A DNA stretch of 64,000 nt from Methylovirgula sp. 4M-Z18 (GTDB lineage: Bacteria > Pseudomonadota > Alphaproteobacteria > Rhizobiales > Beijerinckiaceae): NCBI RefSeq assembly GCF_037890675.1, contig NZ_CP149574.1:4750874-4814873 (forward strand). Reading direction: 5' to 3'. The translations under genes and the position numbers were made by a program. Of this stretch, positions 35,204 through 45,130 are shown piece by piece. How positions within the stretch are numbered: position 1 is the first letter of the stretch; the number at the start of each line of letters is the position of its first letter. The notes under the pieces are model-generated. The model did not search any database. It saw only the letters and a program-made list of their open reading frames with translations, and was not told the DNA's origin.

Positions 35204-36139
35204 TCAATGCCTCATGTTGAAACTGTCGACGAGCTGGTTGTAGTCGTGGTTCACGCGCGGCGGCGAGCCTTCGACCATCCAGCCGGCGCCTTGCTGCGAA
35301 AGCATCATCTTGTCGCCGGTGCTGTAGGGCGTCTTGTCGCGGATGCGGCGCATCAAGTTCTTGGCCGAGACGAGATAGCTCTTGGCGCTGTTCACCAGCA
35401 CCGAATCGAACGGGCCTGGATGGGCGGAGGCATATTGGTCGAGCGCCTGCACCGCGCCATCATAGGCGTCGAGCGCCGGGTTGATCTTGGCGAGATCCGG
35501 CTTGTCCGGCTCATTGACGAGCTCGGCGCGCAGCAGCGCCTTGGCTTTGATCATCAGATCGAGCGCGTAATAATGCGCGTTTTTGCCCTCCTCCTTCTCG
35601 ATGGCGGCGAGCAGCTCAGCCTGGACCTGATCGTTGAGCGCCTGCACCCGGCCGCGCAGGTCCGCATCCGCCTTGTCGAAGGCGGCCCAGGCGGCCATGA
35701 GCTGCGGATGCAGCGCCTTGCCCTTGGCCATCTTGTCGTCTTTGTAGTTGCTCTGGTCGTAATAATCGTCGGCCTGCTTCAACAGCGGCTCCAGCGTTGT
35801 CACCGCCTGCACATAGGCCGTGCCAGCCGCTTCGAGTGCCGCATCGTGCGGCTCGGTCGCATTGGCGGCCTCGACCTTCTTGGCGCAATCGCTCGTGTCG
35901 TAAATCGTGTAGGTGCCGTAGATGATCCGCTCCTTGCCGGTGGGGCCGGAGGCGGCCGCCCAGCTCCGGTAGCGCTCTTCCGATTGGTGCGCCCGCTCGG
36001 AGAGCCGGTTGATGCAGCCGATATAGGCCTGCAATTTACTGCCGATGGACGGCTTGCCGGAATCGCTTTGCGCACAGGCAACGCCCGCGGTGCTCAACGT
36101 TGCAGCCAGGACGAAAACAGACAGAAGTGATTTGCGCAC
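35204..36139 (-). CDS. YiiG-like exported protein (DUF3829)
   Basis: A 311-residue secreted protein with a clear signal peptide (SLLSVFVLAATLSTAGVACAQ). The mature part is nearly all helical and carries DUF3829/YiiG text: KLQAYIGCINRLSERAHQSEERYRSW and YYDQSNYKDDKMAKGKALHPQLMAAW. YiiG of E. coli is an uncharacterised lipoprotein. GTG 36139 is chosen because it gives the signal peptide and a GGGGG site precedes it. It is divergent from the thiC riboswitch. Function is unknown. Confidence 0.78.
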   Translation of the reverse strand: MRKSLLSVFVLAATLSTAGVACAQSDSGKPSIGSKLQAYIGCINRLSERAHQSEERYRSWAAASGPTGKERIIYGTYTIYDTSDCAKKVEAANATEPHDAALEAAGTAYVQAVTTLEPLLKQADDYYDQSNYKDDKMAKGKALHPQLMAAWAAFDKADADLRGRVQALNDQVQAELLAAIEKEEGKNAHYYALDLMIKAKALLRAELVNEPDKPDLAKINPALDAYDGAVQALDQYASAHPGPFDSVLVNSAKSYLVSAKNLMRRIRDKTPYSTGDKMMLSQQGAGWMVEGSPPRVNHDYNQLVDSFNMRH

Positions 36140-36317
36140 GGAATGCCCCCAAAGAATGACGAAACGCTCGCGAAACGGCCGCAAAACCGGCCGCGCGGCC
36201 ACATTCATACCACATTTTGCCCCGGGCGAGGTGCGCCGGCGCACCTGCCTCCCGCCGGCACGCGGCCAAATATGCCTTGCAATTTCCCGACAATCGCGAA
36301 AGACTAGTGTCATTCCG

Positions 36318-36417
<100 letters not shown>

Positions 36418-36491
36418 TGAAATCGATGCCCATAATCCCCGCTACGTTTGGCTCTCTTTTTGGACCGGGCGCGTCCCGTTCAAACACATAA

Positions 36492-38378
<1,887 letters not shown>

Positions 38379-38403
38379 GTCAGCATAAATGATGAAATGC
38401 AAA

Positions 38404-38458
38404 CCCTTCTCCCGCGTAGCGGGAGAAGGTGAGCCGCGTTAGCGGGTTGGATGAGGGA
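38404..38458. repeat. Single RIME-like module after thiC
   Basis: CCCTTCTCCCGC-GTA-GCGGGAGAAGG followed by GCCGCGTTAGCGGGTTGGATGAGGG: two small hairpins in the order seen in the paired elements at 23.5 and 47.3 kb. Here only one orientation is present. It may also end the thiC transcript. Confidence 0.75.
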
Positions 38459-38656
38459 GAAGCGGCGTGAGCGCTCCCTTGCAACATGTTGTCCAGCCGC
38501 ATGTATTTCTAGACCATACCGATGGTGGTGACGTATCACTAAACCGTGAAAATTGCAGAGGACCAATCAGTTTAGTCCCTTCGCGCGAAGGGCTCATCTT
38601 CCCGAGGAGACTGATATTTCGCGTATTTAATAGAGTGCCACCATAATCCAAACCCT

Positions 38657-38962
38657 TTAATATAGTCCCGTCCATACACGATCCCGCATCATCCTGCAGA
38701 TCTGATATTTATATTCACTGAAAAAATTCTGCATGCCACGCGATTTGGCTTTTGCATGCTCTGGATGAATACGCCATTGTTGCATGGCCTCTTCGTTTTC
38801 AAATTCAACAATCGTCACACGTTCACCATCTTCGGCGACAAATCCTTTATGAGAAATGTAACCGGGTATCGTGCGGGCAAGCGTACTCATCCGCTGCGCC
38901 ATCGGCAAATATTCGTCGAGAACATCAGGGTTCAATCTGGAACGGAAGATTGCAACAATCAT
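38657..38962 (-). CDS. ABM-domain protein (antibiotic biosynthesis monooxygenase fold)
   Basis: A 101-residue dimeric ferredoxin-like alpha-beta protein (MIVAIFRSRLNPDVLDEYLPMAQRMSTLARTIPGYISHKGF), the ABM fold of small monooxygenases such as YgiN and heme-degrading proteins. Heme-binding residues cannot be judged from this view. It is AT-rich like the LysR gene upstream in the same direction, 93 nt away, and may be regulated by it. The substrate is unknown. Confidence 0.78.
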   Translation of the reverse strand: MIVAIFRSRLNPDVLDEYLPMAQRMSTLARTIPGYISHKGFVAEDGERVTIVEFENEEAMQQWRIHPEHAKAKSRGMQNFFSEYKYQICRMMRDRVWTGLY

Positions 38963-39055
38963 TGGTCAGCTCCTGCAAATTGTCAGGAAGAATTGCAGTC
39001 AGGCGCAAAATAAATCAAATGCATAATGTCTATAATGATTATGCAACAATTCTCA

Positions 39056-39955
39056 TTAGCTCAATTTCGCTCTCAATTCAGTCGTCAGAAGATCGGTGAC
39101 AGCATCGAAGCGCCCGGGCGCAGCCTGACGAATGAGAGTCACATGCATTGGTAAAGCGAAATCGCAAACCTCCAATATTTGCAAGTGATGCCGATGAGAA
39201 CTTTCATAAAACTGGCGCCGCGGAATAAGGCTGAGCCCGCCACTATGCGCGAGCAATGACAACTGCAAATCTTCACCAAAGACTTCTGCTATGATGTGAA
39301 GAGGCAATTGCTGCCGTTCATAACTTTTCATGAGAAAGGCTCGGCATCCACACCCATGTGGATTCAAAAACCAACCTTCGTCAGCAAGATCACGCAGATG
39401 CCAGGGCGCGCCATTGGCTTTTGTGGCGGCTTTATTCGCAGAGACGACAACGACTTGTTCCGCACCAAGCCTATGACGGACAAGCGTGTTTGGAATGATA
39501 TGATCATCGGTCAGAAGACCGACGGAACAATCGAGAGATCCTGAGCGCATATCTTCGATCAGATCGCGGGTCCAATTGGAACCGATCTGCAATTTGATCT
39601 GTGGGAAGCCTCGGCGCAACGCATCAAGAGGGGACGTTAACACAATACCGCCGAGACCATGGGCGACGCCGATCTTTAACTCACCCACAGGAGTGGCATG
39701 TTTCGTTGTGCTGGCCTGCAATTTTGCGACGGCAGTCAAAACATCTCGGCATTGCGCGAGTACATGAACCCCAAGGGCTGTCAACACGGCTGGCTTAACT
39801 TCGCGGTTGAAAATAGGTGCATCCTTCATCGCGGCTTCAAAGTTTTGCACCCGTCGCGTAACCGCCGGCTGCGTTAGATTGAGCCGGACGGCCGCGCGAT
39901 TAACGGAGCCGGTTTCCGCCACAGCCACAAATGCTTCGATGTCTTGGAGGTTCAT
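39056..39955 (-). CDS. LysR-family transcriptional regulator
   Basis: A 299-residue LysR protein with an N-terminal winged helix (DIEAFVAVAETGSVNRAAVRLNLTQPAVTRRVQNFE, residues 5-40) and a periplasmic-binding-like effector domain (GELKIGVAHGLGGIVL... LSLLAHSGGLSLIPRR). Two adjacent cysteines in PHGCGCRAF may be redox-active. Composition is about 50% G/C (30 of 60 in 39301-39360), below the flanks. The ABM gene lies downstream on the same strand; the effector is unknown. Confidence 0.85.
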   Translation of the reverse strand: MNLQDIEAFVAVAETGSVNRAAVRLNLTQPAVTRRVQNFEAAMKDAPIFNREVKPAVLTALGVHVLAQCRDVLTAVAKLQASTTKHATPVGELKIGVAHGLGGIVLTSPLDALRRGFPQIKLQIGSNWTRDLIEDMRSGSLDCSVGLLTDDHIIPNTLVRHRLGAEQVVVVSANKAATKANGAPWHLRDLADEGWFLNPHGCGCRAFLMKSYERQQLPLHIIAEVFGEDLQLSLLAHSGGLSLIPRRQFYESSHRHHLQILEVCDFALPMHVTLIRQAAPGRFDAVTDLLTTELRAKLS

Positions 39956-40310
39956 CAGCAGAAACTAACCCAGATGCAATTACAATGATAGCATATTTGA
40001 TCTCTTTTTGCGTCTCCACTTTATGAAGCATGCGTCTTGTGTTGTCAGACTTGTCATCTGGTCCGAGAATTCGAAAAAAGATGAGCACGTTTGTTTCGAT
40101 CTCATAATTTGTATATTTACAAAGTGTCAACGTAATTGTGGCATCCAGAATAATCGCTGCGGCCTTGAGATATAAGCCTGTGCTGCAGGGAAAAAGGTGG
40201 CTCATTGTTGCGGCTTGTTATGCCGAATCTCGCGAGCAGCAATCGCCTCGACAGATTGACCAGCCGAGATGTGCGCAGTGTGTGAGAGCGTCGCAAAAAT
40301 TGGAAAAGTC
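39956..40310. other. 355-nt AT-rich intergenic region
   Basis: No gene is supported between the LysR start and the second ABM gene. The region is AT-rich and would contain the lysR promoter; no clear palindromic T-N11-A site was settled on. Confidence 0.4.
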
Positions 40311-40616
40311 GTGAATTTGCTCCTGATCATCGGCACCGTCCGCCTTCCACCCGAAAATCTCGCACGCGCCAAGCCAATCATGCGCCGCATGGTCGAGATG
40401 AGCCGCGCCGAGAATGGCTGCGTGGAATACTCCTATGCCGAGGACGTGCTCGATCCCGGCCTGATCCATGTGAGCGAAATCTGGCGCGATCAGGCGGCGC
40501 TCGACCGGCATTTCGCGTCGGAACATCTCACGCAATGGCGCGCCGCCTGGCCGGATTTGGGCATTCGCGACCGCAACCTGCGCAGCTACGAAATCGGCGC
40601 GCCGCGCGTCACGTAA
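40311..40616 (+). CDS. Putative quinol monooxygenase (ABM domain)
   Basis: A 101-residue protein beginning at GTG 40311 with the ABM fold of the YgiN type: LLLIIGTVRLPPENLARAKPIMRRMVEMSRAENGCVEYSYAEDVLDPGLIHVSEIWRDQAAL is the usual order cut by helices, with the SEIWRD strand conserved. YgiN oxidises menadiol in E. coli; the family also contains heme and antibiotic monooxygenases. Its composition is high-GC, unlike the other ABM gene at 38657. It is tail to tail with the DMT exporter gene. Confidence 0.8.
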   Translation: MNLLLIIGTVRLPPENLARAKPIMRRMVEMSRAENGCVEYSYAEDVLDPGLIHVSEIWRDQAALDRHFASEHLTQWRAAWPDLGIRDRNLRSYEIGAPRVT

Positions 40617-41480
40617 TCACACCGCAAACTTCTTCGCGCCCGCGACGCAGCACACGACGCCGGCCATGGCGGCGAACATCAGCACGCTCAAATGCTCGTG
40701 CAGCAGCGTCGCCGCGAGCACGAGGCCGAGAAACGGTTGCAGCAATTGCAATTGCCCGACGGCCGCGATGCCGCCGAGCGCCAGGCCGCGATACCAGAAG
40801 ACGAAGCCGAGCAGCATGCTGAAGATCGAGACATAAGCGAGGCCGATCCAGGCCGGCGCACGAATCGTGTCCCACGCGGCCGGCAGGCTCATCGCGGCGA
40901 TCAGCAGCATCGGCGGTAAGGCGAGCACCAGCGCCCACGAAATCACCTGCCAGCCGCCCAGGCGGCGCGAGATCTTGCCACCCTCGGCATAGCCAAGACC
41001 GCACAGCAGAATGGCCGCGACCATGAGCGCATCGCCCGTGAACGTGCCATTGCCGCTGCTGACGAATGCGAAACCGACGACCGCCAGGCTGCCGAGCACG
41101 GAGAAGAGCCAGAACAGCGGCTTGGGCCGTTCGCCGCCGCGCCAGGCGCCGAACAGTGCCGTCGCCAAAGGCAAAAGCCCGACATAGACGATCGAATGGG
41201 CAGAGGTGATGTGCTGCAGCGCCAGCGCGGTAAGCAAAGGAAACCCGACGACCACGCCGAGCGCGACGATGGCGAGTGGGACAAAGTCCTCGCGCCGCGG
41301 CCGCGCCTGCCGCAGCAGGCCGAGCAGCGCCGCGCCGAGCAAGGCGGCGATCACCGCCCGAGCGGAAGTGAGGAACAAAGGCGAGAAGCCGGCCACGGCC
41401 ACGCGCGTCGCCGGCAACGAGCCGCTGAAGATGACGACGCCGACGAGGCCGCTGCCCCAACCCTGTATCGATGTTTTCAT
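40617..41480 (-). CDS. EamA/DMT exporter paired with MocR
   Basis: A 287-residue inner-membrane protein with ten predicted helices and two EamA domains (VVIFSGSLPATRVAVAGFSPLFLTSARA; IAAVGQLQLLQPFLGLVLAATLLHEHL). ATG 41480 (MKTSIQGWG) is chosen. It is divergent from a MocR regulator and shares a short promoter region with a GTACA/TGTAC dyad, a common arrangement in which MocR controls export of an amino acid or pyridoxal-related compound. Confidence 0.88.
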   Translation of the reverse strand: MKTSIQGWGSGLVGVVIFSGSLPATRVAVAGFSPLFLTSARAVIAALLGAALLGLLRQARPRREDFVPLAIVALGVVVGFPLLTALALQHITSAHSIVYVGLLPLATALFGAWRGGERPKPLFWLFSVLGSLAVVGFAFVSSGNGTFTGDALMVAAILLCGLGYAEGGKISRRLGGWQVISWALVLALPPMLLIAAMSLPAAWDTIRAPAWIGLAYVSIFSMLLGFVFWYRGLALGGIAAVGQLQLLQPFLGLVLAATLLHEHLSVLMFAAMAGVVCCVAGAKKFAV

Positions 41481-41528
41481 GCGGTCAAGCCTTACCGCCT
41501 TCCCTCTGGCAAAGGCAGACACAGTTCA

Positions 41529-41550
41529 GTACAATTTGACGAAACTGTAC
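41529..41550. promoter_or_regulatory. Candidate MocR operator
   Basis: GTACA (41529-41533) and TGTAC (41546-41550) form a dyad within the 90-bp gap between the divergent DMT and mocR genes, with ACAGTTCAGTACA and GAAACTGTACC as half-sites. The placement suits control of both genes. Confidence 0.4.
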
Positions 41551-41570
41551 CGGCATGAGGAGCCATACAC

Positions 41571-42977
41571 TTGTCTCTGCACGCGCCCGACACATCAGGA
41601 ACGCGCACCGCCGAAGTGATGAACGCGGTGCGCGCCAGGATCGCGAGCCGGGCGCTGAGCCCGGGCGACCGGCTGCCCTCCATCCGCGGCTTTGCCGCGA
41701 CGATGGGCGTGTCGCCCTCGACAATCGTCGAAGCCTATGACCGGCTGGCGGCGGAGGGCCTCATTCTGGCGCGGCGCGGCTCCGGCTTTTATGTGGCGCC
41801 GAAAGCGCTGCAGCCCCTTACCCTGACCGTGGATGCGCCGCAGCGCGACCGCTCGGTCGACCCGTTCTGGGTCTCGCGCCAGGCGCTCGACGCCGACCCG
41901 GACATGCCGAAGCCGGGTTGCGGCTGGCTGCCGCCGGATTGGATGCCGGGCGACGCGCTGCGCCGCGCCTTTCGCAGCGTCGCGCGCGCGAGCGACGAGA
42001 CCTTCACGGATTATGGCAGCACGCGCGGCTCGCTGGCCCTGCGGCGGCTGCTCATCGCGCGCTTCGCGGAGGAGGGGCTCGAGGCCTCGCCCGACCATCT
42101 CCTGCTCACCGCGTCGGGCACGCAAAGTCTCGACCTCATCTGCCGCTTCCTGCTGCGCCCTGGCGACACGGTGCTGGTGGACGATCCGTGCTATTTCAAT
42201 TTCCGCGCGCTCTTGCGGGCGCACCAGGCAAGAATCGTGAGCGTGCCCTACACGCCGGCGGGGCCGGACCTCGCGCGTTTCGAAGCCGTTCTCGCCGCGT
42301 CGCGCCCGCGCCTCTACATCACCAATTCCGCCTTGCACAACCCGACCGGCGCGACCCTGTCGCCGCAAGTCGCGCACCGCCTGCTCACCCTCGCCGCGGC
42401 GCATGATCTCATCGTCGTCGAGGACGATATTTTTGCCGATTTCGAGCCCGAGCCCTCGCCCCGCCTCGCCGTGCTCGACGGGCTTGAGCACGTGATCCGC
42501 ATCGGCAGCTTTTCCAAGACGCTCTCGGCTTCCGTGCGGTGCGGCTATATCGCGGCCAAACCCGAGTGGATCGACGATCTCGTCAACCTGCAGATCGCCA
42601 TCAACTTCGGCGGCCCGAGCCCGGTCGCGACCGGCATGATCGCCCACGTGCTCAAAAGCGGCGTCTACCGCAAGCACATGGACGAGCTGCGCCGCCGCCT
42701 GGCGCGCGCGAGGGCGGACACGGCCAAACGCCTGCAGCGCCTCGGCCTCGAGCCCTGGGTAACTCCGCGCGGCGGCTTCTATCTCTGGTGCCGCCTGCCG
42801 GACGGGAAGGATTCCGCTCACGTAGCCCGCGCCGCAATCGCGCAAGGCATCGTGCTCGCGCCGGGCAACATCTTCAGCGCGGCGCAGACGGCGGCGGGTT
42901 ACATGCGGTTCAATGTGGCGCAGTCGGGGGATGTGCGGGTGTATCGGGTTTTGGGGGAAGCGTTGCGGGGGGTATAA
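41571..42977 (+). CDS. MocR/PdxR-type GntR regulator with aminotransferase domain
   Basis: A 468-residue fusion of a GntR winged helix (residues 12-75: NAVRARIASRALSPGDRLPSIRGFAATMGVSPSTIVEAYDRL) and a fold-type I aminotransferase domain. The PLP Lys lies in RIGSFSKTLSASVRCGY, and the NPTG motif (HNPTGATLSP) and VEDDIFADF are present. Start TTG 41571 is supported by GAGGAG 8 nt upstream. MocR proteins use PLP or a PLP-amino acid adduct as effector. It is divergent from the DMT exporter. Confidence 0.92.
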   Translation: MSLHAPDTSGTRTAEVMNAVRARIASRALSPGDRLPSIRGFAATMGVSPSTIVEAYDRLAAEGLILARRGSGFYVAPKALQPLTLTVDAPQRDRSVDPFWVSRQALDADPDMPKPGCGWLPPDWMPGDALRRAFRSVARASDETFTDYGSTRGSLALRRLLIARFAEEGLEASPDHLLLTASGTQSLDLICRFLLRPGDTVLVDDPCYFNFRALLRAHQARIVSVPYTPAGPDLARFEAVLAASRPRLYITNSALHNPTGATLSPQVAHRLLTLAAAHDLIVVEDDIFADFEPEPSPRLAVLDGLEHVIRIGSFSKTLSASVRCGYIAAKPEWIDDLVNLQIAINFGGPSPVATGMIAHVLKSGVYRKHMDELRRRLARARADTAKRLQRLGLEPWVTPRGGFYLWCRLPDGKDSAHVARAAIAQGIVLAPGNIFSAAQTAAGYMRFNVAQSGDVRVYRVLGEALRGV

Positions 42978-42978
42978 G

Positions 42979-44124
42979 TTAAGAGGCAGGTGCCACAAAC
43001 GCCTTAAGGAGCGTTTGCCTACTATCGTGTAGGGACAATTCGGAGGTCTGGCGAAGCTTGAAATCCTGCTCCTTAGCCACCTCTTTAGCCAGATCGTCCA
43101 TCTCGATAGATAGAGCTTTTAGTCCCTCGTACTTTTCAGCTGTATCGAAAATTTGTCTCGACCCGTCGGGCGTGCGTAACGCCATTGCCTTTGAGCTATT
43201 GTGATAAAGTTCATCGAGAAACCTCTGGGTCTCGGCGAGAACCGCCAATTCGTAAAAGCTTCCGGTGGATAAAGCCGGGATGTCCGCATGGTACATAGTC
43301 GCCGCAATATCAAAGCTCGGAAACACGATTTTCCGGCCTTCTTCAATAGCATCGTTTTTCACGTTTTTGCACAGCCGAATTGCTTTCTTCAGTCCGCCCG
43401 AAGCTAGCTGATCCCGGGTGTGGACCCGGTGGATATGGAGAAACGGAAGGTTGTCGATTGTTTCCGGCACCTTGTTATTTAGGATAGTCACACCACGGTC
43501 TCTCTCCAGCAGCGAAGTTTGGTAGTCGATCGTGTCATGCCAATGCGACGGCACCACATCGACTGGACGTGCAAGGGAGCCGCCAGATATACCAATCGCT
43601 TTCCCGCCACTGGTGTCGACGTCCGCTGCCGGAAAACGTGCCCTCAGAATCTTCTCTGCCTCGCTTCTCAACTTTGACAAAACCTGAACCGATGTTCTGC
43701 TGGTCGGCGAGGTGTAGAAACCGCTGCGGCTGAGAGCGCCTTCTGTGCGGTAGGTCAAAAAGCTGGCATCAAGGCTCAGTAGATCAACATCGCTAACCCC
43801 GCGGATATGAACGTCGAGTGGCACAGATCCTTGTAATCTGAAGAGAACGGAAAGGCCCGCGCTTATCAGTCCATCGTTGAGTTGATTTCCCACTCGCTCG
43901 GCCGTCTCAACGCTGATACGAGTGTATTGCTCATCAACTGCCTGCATGGCGCCAAGGGCATATCGCGTGTAGGGCTGGCCTGTGGCGCGTTTTTGCCAAA
44001 CTTCATCGCCAATGCTTTTGGCGATGATCACGCGCTGCGCGTCTTCGGCCAGCCTACCTAGTCGATCTGTGCCACGCCGACGAACGCTGAGCTGATTCAG
44101 ACGCTTGTTGATATCGCGCGCCAT
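42979..44124 (-). CDS. CD-NTase-like nucleotidyltransferase (CBASS signal synthase)
   Basis: A 381-residue protein with the template-independent polymerase-beta/OAS-type active site: Gly99-Ser100 (LQGS), then SDVDLL with Asp112 and Asp114, and the third acidic residue Asp189 in LARPVDVVPSHW. These are the defining positions of cGAS/DncV-like (SMODS) enzymes, which make cyclic oligonucleotides when phage infects. A helical C-terminal domain follows (HTRDQLASGGLKKAIRLCKNVKNDA). The gene lies 3 nt after the Cap15-like membrane gene in the same direction, so the two are one unit. G/C is 29 of 60 in 43201-43260 against 45 of 60 in mocR, which suggests transfer. Clade and product are not predictable here. 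Confidence 0.85.
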   Translation of the reverse strand: MARDINKRLNQLSVRRRGTDRLGRLAEDAQRVIIAKSIGDEVWQKRATGQPYTRYALGAMQAVDEQYTRISVETAERVGNQLNDGLISAGLSVLFRLQGSVPLDVHIRGVSDVDLLSLDASFLTYRTEGALSRSGFYTSPTSRTSVQVLSKLRSEAEKILRARFPAADVDTSGGKAIGISGGSLARPVDVVPSHWHDTIDYQTSLLERDRGVTILNNKVPETIDNLPFLHIHRVHTRDQLASGGLKKAIRLCKNVKNDAIEEGRKIVFPSFDIAATMYHADIPALSTGSFYELAVLAETQRFLDELYHNSSKAMALRTPDGSRQIFDTAEKYEGLKALSIEMDDLAKEVAKEQDFKLRQTSELSLHDSRQTLLKAFVAPAS

Positions 44125-44127
44125 ACT

Positions 44128-44751
44128 TCACGCCCTTTGCAACTTCATGGTGCCGAAAGTGTATCGCCCGTGCCCATTGAAATATTCCCCGTCGGCACTG
44201 CGAAGATTCTTGTCGAAGATTATTTCAGCAAAACCTCGATGGCTCGCGAGATCTGCTTCTCCAATTTTAGGATAGTTCCGATAGCTGTAGAATAGTCTGT
44301 AACCGTCTGCTTCATCGCAGACTAGCGCTGCGCTTTCGCTATTCGAACCTGACTGATGGGTCTTAAGCCGTACCCGTATTTTGTCCCAACTTTGTACGAT
44401 AGTGATCTTGGCTTGCCATTGGCCGCCAGGGTTTCCAGCTGAGGCAATCGTTTCGCCTTGGCACATCCATTCGCCACTTAAGTCCGGCACTTTCAGAAGC
44501 TGCCCAAGCGGCGTCCATTTCCAAGCATAGCGATTGAGAAACCAAGAAAGGAGTGTAAACACCGCCCCGGCGCCCACTAGAGACAGTATTGACGGAGGCA
44601 AGTTGGCGGGTAGCCCAAGCCGCTTAGCCAAATCAACCGCCCATAATAGAACGAAAACGGTCGATGCGGATATTCCCGCTGCTATAAGGCTTAGATATCG
44701 GCCAACTTTGACGCGGCTCACTCCGCCCAGAACAGTGTATTCATGCTCCAT
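44128..44751 (-). CDS. cap15: Cap15-like CBASS effector (2TM plus beta-barrel)
   Basis: A 207-residue protein with two membrane helices (about 17-38 and 54-72) followed by a cytosolic domain rich in beta-strand pattern (VPDLSGEWMCQGE, WQAKITIVQSW, KIRVRLKTHQSGS, YRLFYSYRNYP, FNGHGRYTFGTMKL). This is the layout of the SMODS-associated 2TM beta-strand-rich family, whose characterised member Cap15 binds a cyclic nucleotide in a beta-barrel and disrupts the inner membrane to kill the infected cell. The adjacent CD-NTase strongly supports it. It is the first gene of the pair. No protease or ubiquitin-like CBASS ancillary genes accompany it, so type I. Assignment rests on architecture and context. 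Confidence 0.82.
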   Translation of the reverse strand: MEHEYTVLGGVSRVKVGRYLSLIAAGISASTVFVLLWAVDLAKRLGLPANLPPSILSLVGAGAVFTLLSWFLNRYAWKWTPLGQLLKVPDLSGEWMCQGETIASAGNPGGQWQAKITIVQSWDKIRVRLKTHQSGSNSESAALVCDEADGYRLFYSYRNYPKIGEADLASHRGFAEIIFDKNLRSADGEYFNGHGRYTFGTMKLQRA

Positions 44752-45130
44752 GCGCCCCCCAATGCCATCCCCACGGCTGAAAAGCTTATTTTCGCTTCGT
44801 CTGCAGCGGGCAAGGCGTCACGCGTCCGCTTTGGATCAAAAGAGGAAGTGAATTGATTTCTTAGATCCCCCCGTTTTGCGGTTTCCTTCCTCATCTCACT
44901 GTATTTTATACGTTGTAAAGCATCTCGGTGTGTGAGCGTTTGCACAGATCAATGGTTGGAGGATGATTGCTGGGGATTTGCTAAAACACTTATAGAACAC
45001 CATCGCGCTCTTGCGAGAAAGAGCCTGTGCCGCAGCACTTATCACGATTCACATGCGCTGCGGCTCTCACATAGTGCGTCAAGCGCGGGATGACATGGAG
45101 GCTTTGATGAAGTGAGAGGCCACCGCCCCC
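44752..45130. other. 379-nt leader of the CBASS unit
   Basis: The region between cap15 and the M20 gene is AT-rich and would hold the CBASS promoter; on the minus strand TTTACA and TATAAAAT appear near 44905-44920 but are too close together to be one promoter. A short open frame (GTG 44945 down to 44718) overlaps the cap15 start by 34 nt and is of doubtful coding value. No tRNA, integrase or direct repeats that would mark an insertion site were seen. Confidence 0.45.

Noticed and set aside
44718-44945. 75-residue gene upstream of cap15
   Set aside because: No ribosome site or family features; kept only as a possible leader in the findings.
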